Assembly (NCBI GenBank): GCA_027382625.1
Contig: JAJKFJ010022734.1
Location: forward strand, 62,001-126,000
DNA length: 64,000 nucleotides
Source of the DNA: Tetmemena sp. SeJ-2015
Lineage: Eukaryota; Ciliophora; Spirotrichea; Sporadotrichida; Oxytrichidae
Reading direction: 5' to 3'
Made by a program: the position numbers and the translations under genes. Positions within the stretch are counted from its first letter, which is position 1. Each line of letters starts with the position of its first letter. The notes beneath the pieces are model-generated. The model saw only the letters and a program-made list of their open reading frames with translations, was not told the origin of the DNA and made no database searches. This document shows, piece after piece, positions 1-8,981 of the stretch.

Positions 1-122
1 TTCCTCATTCGAAAGAATAAGAGTAATAACAGGAGTACGTAAGAGAGGTATTTAAGAGTTTGGAGGGTAAGTTTAAATAATATAAATTAAATATATTTAA
101 AAGCTTCACTTACAAAGCAACT

Positions 123-577
123 ATGGCATCCGAGGAAAGCAAGAACAGTAAGAAACCATTTAAGGGAGTAAGTCACATTTTTCTATCATTCTCTCTATGT
201 TTGTTCATCTCAATTATGCTAACCAAGTTCTGTTTAGGCTAAGGTCGACTGGCCTCCTGATATGCCCGACGATATGCTTGAAGACGCAATCACTATTGCT
301 AAATAGACTCTTGACTAGCATGATTTCGAAACCTAAGGTGTTGAGGTAAGTCAGAAATTCAAATTGAAATGCTACTAAATATACGAACAGCAAGATCTAA
401 TGACTATTATAGATTGCTAGAATCGTAAAGAAGTACATGGACGAGAAGTGGGAGCCATACTGGCACGTGTTCTTAGGAAAGAGTTTCGGTTGCCACTCAG
501 TCCACGAGAGAAACCGTTTTGTTTATTTCACTTTCGAGCAGAGTAAAATCTCCTTCCTCATCTATAAGGCTTCGTGA
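123..577 (+). CDS. Dynein light chain LC8 (DYNLL/DLC8 family)
   Basis: Small dimeric light chain of dynein motors and hub protein. Exons 123-167, 238-345 and 413-577 are separated by GT-AG introns of 70 and 67 nt and encode 105 residues ending in TGA. TAG/TAA are read as Gln (IAKQTLDQHDF). The family core is clear: DWPPDMPDDML, IVKKYMDEKW, WHVFLGKSFGCHSVHE, FVYFTFEQSKISFLIYKAS. The N-terminus is about 15 residues longer than the usual ~89-residue LC8. The ATG at 123 is the first one in frame. No IES is needed to read the gene. Splice sites come from the reading frame, not from transcripts. Confidence 0.93.
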
Positions 578-1530
578 GCGCGCTGTTCGGTCTGAGTCAC
601 TCTCTCTTTTTAAATTTGTATGAATGATGATTATTAATTATGGCTACTTTTAAGACTAGATATAGTGGTGAGTTGAGTTAACTCAGAGAAGGCCAATGAT
701 AATTGGTTAAGATAAATTGATAATTAGAATGTGAGGTGACAAGTAAATATAAGCGCCCTCACTCTATATAAACACTTCAACTCTAAATATAAGACTACAG
801 AATAAGGCAATGAGCTGATTAATGAACGCTATAATGGTATAAGAAAGGAGAAGGTTCGAAGCTCTTGCTCCTTGGCATTATGGTATCACTTTGTGCTAAT
901 TTTTTTTATATCAAACTCTTTAAATGAATTCTCCAAAGAATCTATGATACTGGTGACTATTAACTTGATCGCTGGTCTTGTACTTACTTTCTGATGCAAC
1001 AAAGTTTAAATTTCAGCCTAAATCTTGAATGTCAAAGGTAGGAAAAGAAGAAATCAGATTTTATCTTCTTTTGTTTAATAAATGAACACTTGAGTTGAGA
1101 TTGAGCTAACCATTAGAAAGTGGCACGATGATTTCGAGTTGATCTCGATAAGAAAGCCAGTTCAAAGGTTTTAAGGAGAGAGATAAGACCTTTAGAGGAT
1201 TTAAAATAATCACGGTACGAAGAGTAAGATCTACCTACGCTACGATTGTTAGAGCTAGAATCGCAGTTTTTGCATTAAAATATGTCGCTAAATATAATCA
1301 TTAATTTGCTCAAACCAAAATCATATTGATCTCCTTAAAGGTAAGTTTTAATTGCTATCCTATTTTTAAGTGCACAATTTTCTGATCAAAAGAGGGGTGC
1401 TTTTGGTAAGATAATTAAGCTTTAAACGTATTTAAGCGCAAATTAAAATACATTATATATAATCATTACATTAAACTAATACAACTTACCTTCACAAACT
1501 AGATCGTACATCTTTACCATCAACAATAAA
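578..1530. other. Spacer between LC8 and beta-tubulin
   Basis: AT-rich, with no recognised gene. With UAA/UAG as Gln, the plus strand is open from about 1099 to 1533 (around 145 codons), but there is no start codon and no family resemblance. Codon choice becomes tubulin-like only after 1531. It could hold promoters and UTRs of the flanking genes or germline-limited spacer. Confidence 0.4.
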
Positions 1531-3307
1531 ATGAGAGAGATTATTTCACTTCAAGTCGGCCAATGCGGAAATTAGATTGGCTATAAATTTTGGGAAACCA
1601 TAGCTCAAGAACATGGATTAGAAACATCCACTGGCAAAATGAATACATTTACTAGCAATTAACAGATGCAAAGAATGAATACCTTCTTCCAGGAAGTCGA
1701 GAACTATTCATCAATGAGATTCGTCCCAAGAGCAGTGCTGATAGATCTTGAGCCCGGAGTTTTAGATTCAATCAGAGCATCTTCTTAGATGGGAAAGCTT
1801 TTCAATCCCGATAGCTTTATTTCAGGAGTAAACGGAGCTGGCAATAACTGGGCTAAGGGTTATTACAGCGAGGGCAGTGACTATATCGAGACCATCATGG
1901 ACTAAGTCAGAAAAGAAGCTGAGAGATGCGAGTCCTTCCTAGGATTTTAATTCACCCATTCTCTTGGAGGAGGTACAGGTTCTGGACTTGGAACTAAGCT
2001 TCTTAACATTCTTGAGCAAGAATACTCTAATAAAATTCTCCAGAACTTCTCAGTGTACCCTGCCTCCGCTTCCTCACCGACATAAGACGATGGATCATCT
2101 TAAGTAAATACTCTTGATTCTTCTTTAGCCTATATTTAAAGTTTCAGACGTAGTGGTAGAACCTTACAACACACTTTTCTCTATGAATAGCTTGGTTAAT
2201 TCTTCTCATATGACTGTCAATATTGACAACTCAGCACTCTACAGAATATGCTAGAATCAACTTAAGCTGAAGCAGGTCTCTTTTGCAGACATCAACCATA
2301 TCATCTCTATTATCATTTATTCTCTTAAGCAATGAGCATGCACACTTCAAGTATGCGCTTCCCAGGCGCTAGCAATAATTCAGATGCAAGAAAGCTTTGC
2401 ACTAATCTGGTTCCATTCCCAAGACTCCACTTTATCTCTAATTCTATCGCTCCTCTTTTCGGCAGAGGACAGAGCAAGTATGATAGAGTAGGAGAGAAAG
2501 AAGTTTTGAGCAGTCTATTCGATGGTTCTTGTTTCCTCAGTAATAATAACATTAAGAATGGGAAAATAAACTAAGTAGAACTCATATACGTATCTTATTA
2601 AACTGTATATTTTTACTAACTGGCTCAGTTTTAATGAGAGGCATAACTTATATAACTTATATAACGATATATATTTAAGCTCATTTTAGGCAGTGATGTA
2701 TCAGAGTGTGAAGTTGACAAAAATATTAAGAGCTTTTCGGACAAGGCTTCTCAGAGTTTTGTGGAATGGATTCCAAACCGTATGATGAGCTCAGTTTGCA
2801 GGTCACCAGCCTTCAATCAGAATATGATCTTTAAATAATCGATTTGAATTTTTATTATGACTGGAGGAGCACTCATAAACTCGACTAGTGTAATTTCAAA
2901 TATGCAGAAAGTTGTTTGCAACTTTGAGAAAATGTTTGCTCGCAAGGCTTATGTGCACTGGTACACTCAAGAAGGTATGGATATTGAGGAATTTGATGAG
3001 TCTCTCAATAATATCAAGGACTTGATTTCTGAATATGAGCAATATCAATTTTATGAGTCAGTGAAATTAATTCACTATGTTTTTTATATATTAAGATGGT
3101 TCTGATAATGCTTCTGAGGACGACGAAGCTGAGGTTATTTATTCAAGACAGCAAAAATCAGCAAAGAAAAGTTTGAAGAGCCATGGGCTCAATACTACTA
3201 GAATTTCTAGCAGTGCAAGCCATTCAACTCCTTCAAAATACTAGCAGAGCTAAGCTGATGTAGAGATGGAGGACGCAGACTTCGATTAAGAAGAAGAGAT
3301 GGTGTGA
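1531..3307 (+). CDS. Divergent beta-tubulin, interrupted by six IESs
   Basis: GTP-binding microtubule subunit. It starts MREI (the beta-tubulin autoregulation tetrapeptide), then GQCGNQIG with Gln encoded by TAG, the G-box [27 protein letters not shown] and AYVHWYT. The raw sequence has frameshifts and a stray TGA near 2844. All vanish when six direct-repeat-bounded segments are removed (listed separately), giving about 506-511 residues. The body is clearly diverged from canonical ciliate beta-tubulin. The C-tail after the EYEQYQ motif is about 65 residues rich in Ser, Gln and Asp/Glu, far longer than the usual acidic tail, so this is probably a non-axonemal or specialised isotype. The TGA at 3305-3307 ends the frame. 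Confidence 0.9.
2059..2128 (+). other. IES 1 of beta-tubulin (pointer CCT)
   Basis: CCT occurs at 2059-2061 and 2129-2131. Removing 70 nt joins FSVYP to [13 protein letters not shown], matching the family length exactly (FSVFPSPKVSD). A 25-nt GT-AG intron at 2104-2128 would also restore the frame, but it would leave an extra ~13 residues that no beta-tubulin has. Confidence 0.75.
2304..2320 (+). other. IES 2 of beta-tubulin (pointer TCTCT)
   Basis: TCTCT occurs at 2304-2308 and 2321-2325. Excising 17 nt joins NHIIS to [14 protein letters not shown], exactly the spacing of canonical NHLIS-10 residues-RFPG. There is no GT donor, so this is not an intron. Confidence 0.88.
2567..2613 (+). other. 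IES 3 of beta-tubulin (boundary ambiguous)
   Basis: The frame changes between NNNIKNGK and LTGSVLMRG. Three direct-repeat pairs restore it: TAAACT (2567 and 2599, 32 nt), ATA (2566 and 2607, 41 nt) and TA (2567 and 2614, 47 nt). The TA pair gives the exact family spacing; TAAACT is the longest repeat. The excised end is therefore uncertain. Confidence 0.65.
2639..2687 (+). other. IES 4 of beta-tubulin (pointer AGGCA)
   Basis: AGGCA occurs at 2639-2643 and 2688-2692. Excising 49 nt joins LMRG to [11 protein letters not shown] in frame, the counterpart of FRGKMSTKEVDEQ. The segment is almost pure AT. Confidence 0.85.
2823..2855 (+). other. IES 5 of beta-tubulin (pointer TATGA)
   Basis: TATGA occurs at 2823-2827 and 2856-2860. 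Removing 33 nt deletes an in-frame TGA and joins [10 protein letters not shown] to [10 protein letters not shown], with family spacing kept. There is no GT-AG pair. Confidence 0.87.
3051..3090 (+). other. IES 6 of beta-tubulin (pointer TTA)
   Basis: TTA occurs at 3051-3053 and 3091-3093. Excising 40 nt joins the EYEQYQ motif to the acidic/Ser-rich tail ([16 protein letters not shown]). The repeat is short, so alternative junctions are possible. Confidence 0.65.
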
Positions 3308-3609
3308 ACACTCTCTGATATTAGACATATACGTATTTGAAACAACTATCTTTTTATTTATAATGATTACTTTATATCAGAATTCACCTTGTAAATAGAG
3401 CTATTTATTGGACACACGTCATATATGGATTAACTCCATGAAAATTATAGAATTTAAACTATATTTAATCATATTTAAACGAGTAAGTCTATACTGTAAC
3501 TAATTTCTGATCAAAAGTTCTCTACCTTTAATAATTCTCCTCTTTCAATTATAAAGAGAGCAGAGGAAATTAAATTGAAAAAATAATTTTAGCCTTAAAT
3601 AAGATCATT
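3308..3609. other. Spacer before CDP-diacylglycerol synthase
   Basis: AT-rich, with no open frame or element recognised. It probably holds the tubulin 3' end and the promoter of the next gene. Confidence 0.5.
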
Positions 3610-5580
3610 ATGACTACACTTCCATCCCGCAAAAAATATGAATTAGGTACTTCTACACCCAACTCACCCGAATACAGAAACTTATGCTAAAAATAATATA
3701 TCAAGCGAAGTTTGGACCGTAGCGATGCAAACATTTAACACAAAGAATAGCAAGAGGGACTGCAATATAAACTCACACAAAATTTTAAATCTGACTCATT
3801 TGCTTAGTAAGATCTTATAAAAAAAAAGCTTTTTCTTTATTTATTTTAATATAAAATCTTCGATAAAGTTGGGAATTTTAATAAAAAGCACTTTTAAAGT
3901 TAATTCAAAGAGAGTAAGATTCCTGATTTTAGGAAGAAATTTCTGAAATTAATCTTCAAATGCAAAAATAAGGAATAGTTTCAACTGATTCCCAAAGCTA
4001 GGACTAAGAATAAAGCTCTTCTCCATTTAATTAAGAAGATACTATCAGTTTAGCCGATGAAAATCTAAAATAAAGAAAGTAATAAGAGTTCCAAGAATCT
4101 CTACAATCTCTAAATTAGAATTATAAGGAAGGAGAGATTCCTAATTAAGATCGTAGAAAAGCGTTCTATTAACGAGCGAAAAGCACCCTTATTCTTTTAG
4201 CGATATCAATCTTCCTAATATTCATGGGTCATACATCCAAATTATTTAATTAATTTGATAGTCATCTCTGTTGCAGAATAGCTATATTCGCCATCTCTGT
4301 AAATTCATTTCTTAATTAAATCAATTGTCATAGTATTTTTCTGTAATGATGTTCAAAGAGATAATTAACTTAAAAATAGAAAAAATATCTCTTCATAAAA
4401 TTGGTATATTATAGAGCGTCTCGAACTATTAAACGGAAAAGGAAAGAATAAGATATTATGCATTATAGTTTAGGTTTATATCTTCTTCATGGCTCAATTG
4501 TACTTATTGCCAAGATTCTATTTCAAGATAGGTTAGACGTTTACCTTTATAGAAAAAGGATCACTACTATCGGTAGTTCTTTATGAGAAAAACACCCTAC
4601 TCCTCTTCTTGCTATTTTTATTGTGGCTGATATCATCAGTAACTTATTTAAGCAACAAAGACCATGACCATCAATAAACTTTGGTCCTATTTTTTAACTC
4701 TTTCTTTGCTTAAAAACTAGTTTACTAATTCGTTTGTAACTTGTCTAAATCAATAACAGCATCTTTTTACACCGCCTTTATTCTAGCTTTGATGTCAAAT
4801 AACTTGAGCTTCGGTTTTTACTGGTTAATTTTCCCCCATTTGTGCATAGTGGTAAACGATGTGTTCTCATATTAAGTTGGTTCAGTTTTCGGTAAAACTC
4901 CTTTAATTAAGATATCGCCAAAGAAAACTTGGGAAGGATTTTTAGGAGGAGCTGTTTTCACTCTTGTGCTTTGCTTATTTGTAAGATTCACACTTAATTT
5001 AATTAACAAATTCTCAATAGGCTTCAGAAATAATGAGCAGATACTAATATATAATGCAGCCTTAATTACTTGTGACCGAGTAGATTTCTCTCAAGGAAAA
5101 CTTAGAAGTCAACTCACAGTTAATCAGATATACACTTACAGATGAATTTATTATCCATCTGTTTTCACATAATTTAAAACCTAAATGAAAGATTCTATGA
5201 AAATTAGAAGCAAGAAATGGAGGAGTTAAGTAAAACTAGCGCCTATGGATTATTATAAATGACTAATTTAAGGACTCATTCTATCGTAATCATTCTTTTC
5301 GCTTCTTTTATAGCTCCCTTTGGAGGTTTCTTTGCTTCAGGAATCAAACGAGCTTTTGAGATAAAGGTAACCTCTATATTTGAAATACTTTTCCCGAAAG
5401 TTAGTGATGTAGGATTTCGGAGATTTAATTCCTGGGCATGGGGGGTTCACAGATAGATTTGATTGCCATTGCATTATTGCAATATTCACTTACATTTATC
5501 TTGAATAGATAGTTTTCAAAGACACTAAACTTTCTCTCAATTTATATGAAGCTGATATTCTTGCTAATAGAAATTCGTGA
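3610..5580 (+). CDS. CDP-diacylglycerol synthase (phosphatidate cytidylyltransferase)
   Basis: Makes CDP-diacylglycerol from phosphatidate and CTP in ER/mitochondrial membranes, feeding phosphatidylinositol and cardiolipin synthesis. It reads from ATG 3610 through a long charged N-terminus (~200 residues) into hydrophobic segments. The signature follows: [52 protein letters not shown], then [11 protein letters not shown] and FTDRFDC (metal-binding CDS signature). One GT-AG intron (5367-5412, 46 nt) splits IK|DFGD. One frameshift near 5250 is repaired by a 17-nt IES. The corrected gene is 635 residues and ends in TGA 5578-5580. The N-terminal extension is longer than in animal enzymes. Confidence 0.92.
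5249..5265 (+). other. IES of CDP-DAG synthase (pointer ATT)
   Basis: ATT occurs at 5249-5251 and 5266-5268. Removing 17 nt (with the in-frame TGA) joins KLAPMD to [14 protein letters not shown], the counterpart of the conserved HSI-FAS segment. The pointer is short; the frame logic is firm. Confidence 0.7.
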
Positions 5581-5824
5581 TTATTTAAAATTAAACTTTA
5601 AATTTTAGCTTAAATTAAAATTTACAGATTTATCTCAGCTAAGCGATTTAAGAATTGATCACTTAGAGCGAGATCAAATAAAAGTAGCAATTAGTTCGAG
5701 ACAAATTAAGCGATCCATTATAACTCAAATATGTCAAGAGGATGGATATCAAAAAAACTTTCAAGTTTAATAAGACTGCAGCATGGACATCTCAAAAATA
5801 TCAGCTAAGTCAAAAGGAAAAATC

Positions 5825-7380
5825 TCAGTCAAGATCAAGAATTTACTTGAGAGGCTCTTTCACTTGAGTTAGCTAAGTGATGACTTGATTCCAGGTAAAT
5901 CCTTTCGGGAAAAGGCTCTTCAAGAATCGCTAAGCTGCCTCATGTCTAGATCTCTGTTTACTGTAGTCAGAAGCCCTTCCCTCGATGTCATAGCCTCTAA
6001 GAGTGAAGATGATGGTGTAAATGATCTTCTGCTTTTGATGATCTTTTGACTCATGCTTCTACTCAATGAAGTTCAAGCTCTTGTGTTTGGCCTCCAAAGT
6101 TTTAACTACGTTGAGGGGAGTAAACTTCACGCAGAGATGTTTCTTCGCATACATTAACTCAGGGTCATCAATTTCAGCATCTTCGCATTCCTGAGTGCTC
6201 TAGAAGTCTTGAGAAAAAGTGGGTTGAGAGTTGCTCTCTGCCGAAGGTTGTGAAGAAGTTTGGCTCATCCCCTTCGTTTGAGAGGTTTAAGAATTCATCG
6301 CAAAAAGATGGTTTTCTTTCCCTCCCGCCTTTTGAGTAGATGAAATAAGTCCCTTCTCTTAAGCTTGTTTCATAAGCGCATTAAAGTCTTGCTAGTGATT
6401 TATTGACTTTAAGTAGTTGCTTGAAGGCTCTGACATCTCAACTTCCTCAGCTCCTAATAGCTAGGTGCTTCCATCTCTGGCGTTCTTGTACTTTGCTTTC
6501 CATTAAGAATACAAGTTAGGGCATATACTCTTGAGAGCCTGGATGGCTGATAGCTGCTTTGCCTGCTTTTTGTTCTGAGCGACTCCTCTTCCAACTTCTC
6601 TTCCGTTGATCCTGCATGAGCAGTAGAATCTTGTCATAGGGTTCTCAGTTGCTTGTTCTCTACATAAGATATTAAAATAGGTTGTGTACTTACTGATGAG
6701 TGTATTGAGGAATACCTTAGAAGAACTTGCCTGTAACTTCACCAAGGAGTGAGATTTCATCTTTGTTCTCGCCTCCCACATCTTTGAGTTCTGCACTAAT
6801 TCGCATCTCTAGTTCAACTACTTCTTTTTCTAGCTCTGAGTTAACTCTCTCATTCTCTCTTAGCTGAAGAAGCTGAGGTGAAATCTCTACATCTGTCATA
6901 GCCTAGGGGCCAAAGTCCAAAAGGTTGATCAGAGTATCGTTCTTGTGAGAGTTGGAGGCGAGCTAGCACCTCTACTCTGAGAGCGCCATCTATTGATCCC
7001 AAAGTGGATGAGTGTTGCACTAGAGGTTTATCTACTTGCGCACTCTCTCAACCTCAGCCTCAACTTTTAAGTGGTCAACTTTCAAACCCAGACACTTGTT
7101 CTAAATAAAAGCATTATAAACCAAAGAGGTGGGATAGCAAATTAAATGAGTGTAGTGGAGAAAGTAATGAAATTAGAAGGCTGTAACTTACGAAAATCTA
7201 GTCGATCTTGCTGAGATGAAAGACTGGTCCCACTGAACACACCTGCTGTCTTATGTTCACAAAAACCATTTGCTGCTTATCTAAACAAGAAAAAAGTTAG
7301 AGATCCTTGATATATGTTCAAATTTACTTACTGATGTAAAACTTGTACCAATCCTCTGGAAGTTCGATAGAGTCGAGCAT
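5825..7380 (-). CDS. WW-like plus two-dsRBD protein with DGCR8/Pasha layout
   Basis: Four exons (7380-7332, 7280-7192, 7100-6694, 6659-5825) with GT-AG introns of 51, 91 and 34 nt give 459 residues ending in TGA 5825-5827. Residues ~6-36 are WW-like (LPEDWYKFYINK, VFVNIRQQV, GPVF); the second Trp is Val. Residues ~158-230 form a dsRBD (DEISLLGEV, FYCSCRINGREVGRG, NKKQAKQLSAIQAL with the lysine helix). Residues ~361-436 form a second, more diverged dsRBD (FTPLNVVKTLEAKH, YSKQRSRHEAAQRFLKSLFP). A coiled coil (ELEKEVVELEMRI) precedes the first. WW-dsRBD-dsRBD is the architecture of DGCR8, the Drosha partner, and the WW segment aligns well with it. It could instead be an unrelated dsRNA-binding protein. 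A long palindrome lies just upstream. Confidence 0.85.
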
Positions 7381-7465
7381 TTTTGTTGGTGTAGTCAAAT
7401 GAAAAGGGAAAATGTTAGGTATAGAAGACTTTTGAGTAAGAGTTTCTAAATTTGCTTTAGTTTAT

Positions 7466-7875
7466 TGTGAAATTAGAATTGAATATTGAAAATATCTAAG
7501 TAGAGTATTAAATAAATTGATTTAATATTATTATAAATATTAAGTGCTTGTCTATGGCTTGTGATGCTATTACATACTATGCAAAACTAATAACTTTTAT
7601 TACCAAGGATTCTCAAAGACCATATCATCTAACTAAGATCTACTTTAAAAGCCATTTACAAAGCAATCAGTTCGAGATGTCATTTATAGTTGATTTTAGT
7701 TGAGATAATTGTAAAGTAAGAGAATCTTTGGTAATAAAAATTATTAGCATAGTATGTAATAGCATCGCAAGCCATAGAGAACCATTTATTTTTTAATATA
7801 ATAAGAAATCAATTTATTTAATTCCCAAACTGGAATTTTTAAAATTCAATTCTAATTTCATTATATTATAATAAT
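7466..7875. repeat. ~400-bp imperfect palindrome upstream of the dsRBD gene
   Basis: The left arm (about 7466-7620) is the imperfect reverse complement of the right arm (about 7715-7875). Strongest blocks are TGGCTTGTGATGCTATTAC at ~7555 against its complement at ~7765, ATTACATACTATGC, and outer blocks ATTAAATAAATTGATTT and AAATTAGAATTGAAT. The loop also pairs partly. No ORF. It may be a MITE or a transcribed hairpin. Its inner end is ~85 nt from the ATG of the minus-strand dsRBD gene. Confidence 0.85.
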
Positions 7876-8041
7876 CAAGACTTTCATTTTATAAAGTATG
7901 AGAGTAAGCAGTAACCTTAATCTTGAGAGGATCAATCCTTCTTATAAATTTTTAGCATTATTTCATAATCAATTACTCTTAATTCACTTTGATATTTTTT
8001 GATCAAACTTATAATTATATCTTTGATGTGCTTCCAATCGA

Positions 8042-8743
8042 ATGAATCGGATTAAATCTAAACAGTTATGATAATTAAATTAATATTAATTTACTTAACT
8101 AGGTTTATCAACTTTCTCAGCAGTTTGGTTAACTCGGAGAAGGTGCAGCACTGCAAGAACTGAACTTACCTTTTGTTTAAAGTGAGTTGACAGAGTAAGA
8201 ATATGCTTCCTATATCTTGAGCCTGATAAATCGCATCCAAACTATTGAAGTCTATATTAGATATTTCATTATATGTTTTATTAATTATTTGTGCAATATT
8301 GAAGAAGAGTTACTTGGGCAACTCCTTGAGCTAGAAAGAATGCAAGTGCACCCTCCTCAAACCTTGCTAGAGTTTGACTACTCCAACTTACTTTGGCTTC
8401 GACTGAGAGAGATAGAGAGGAGGAGGGAAGAGGAAATCCAGATGGAAGACTTCGCTTTAGAAGAGCTAGATTCAATTTAAGAATAGTAAAGAGCAACTTA
8501 ATTAGATGAATTGGTGAATAATTTGAACTCAAGACCAGAGTAGGATCAGCATATTCCTTCCAATAATAATGCTTTGAAGTTATGGAGAGCTAAAAGTTAG
8601 GATAAGAAACTGAAGAAGAAAGAAAGTTAAGAGAGGAGTAAGAGGAAGGGGAGAGATATTGGAAGTAGATTGAGTTAGAGGAACATGAAATGATGGACTA
8701 CTATCAAACTGTAGCTCAAGAAATGTAACTTAACTAATTTTGA
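8042..8743 (+). CDS. Gln/Glu-rich coiled-coil protein, unrecognised, three IESs
   Basis: Function unknown. After removing three pointer-bounded segments the frame runs from ATG 8042 to TGA 8741-8743, 196 residues. It is highly charged and helical: LRLREIERRREEEI, EEQEEGERYWKQIELEEHE, with several UAA/UAG glutamines. No signal peptide or membrane segment. The three excisions (37, 54 and 20 nt) together return an uninterrupted frame; the 7-bp pointer is the strongest. Nearby genes give no functional hint. The predicted start depends on the shortest pointer (AG) and is the least certain part. Confidence 0.7.
8064..8100 (+). other. IES (pointer AG) in 8042 gene
   Basis: AG occurs at 8064-8065 and 8101-8102. 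Excising 37 nt links MNRIKSKQ to VYQLSQQFGQLGEG in frame. The 2-bp pointer makes this tentative. Confidence 0.45.
8244..8297 (+). other. IES (pointer ATTGAAG) in 8042 gene
   Basis: A 7-bp direct repeat ATTGAAG at 8244-8250 and 8298-8304 flanks 54 nt that encode an out-of-character hydrophobic stretch. Excision gives RIQTIEEELLGQLLELE, a continuous helix-like sequence. Confidence 0.8.
8604..8623 (+). other. IES (pointer AAG) in 8042 gene
   Basis: AAG occurs at 8604-8606 and 8624-8626. Removing 20 nt joins KSQDK to LREEQEEGERYW and opens the frame to TGA 8741. Purine-rich surroundings allow other junctions. Confidence 0.45.
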
Positions 8744-8981
8744 ACAATAAATAATTTTAAACAACAAAACAACACACTTACTTTAGTATTTTCAAAATTA
8801 AAGTAAGTATTTTAATAGGTAAATAGGATTAAATATTGTTATCAGATATCATCAATCCCAAGCATCTTTAAATGAATTAGTCGTTTAAAGAAATTTAAAG
8901 ATTTAATTAAGAGAGAATTAAATTGAATAGTCTGTAGCAACTCACCTTGAATGCTCTTTAGTTTAAAATTATCTTCAATTT

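Noticed and set aside
1099..1533. 145-codon plus frame upstream of beta-tubulin
   Set aside because: Open only because a single stop codon (TGA) is in use; no start, no family match, composition like spacer.
2104..2128. 25-nt GT-AG intron in beta-tubulin
   Set aside because: It restores the frame but leaves ~13 residues foreign to all beta-tubulins; the CCT-bounded 70-nt IES gives exact spacing.
2290..2345. Programmed ribosomal frameshift in beta-tubulin
   Set aside because: Known from Euplotes, but the code here (UAA/UAG = Gln) excludes Euplotes, and a TCTCT-bounded deletion restores perfect alignment.
6503..6796. dsRBD ORF beginning with a helix VFLNTLISKYTTYF
   Set aside because: That helix comes from reading through a 34-nt GT-AG intron; the spliced frame supplies a proper first dsRBD helix from exon 3.
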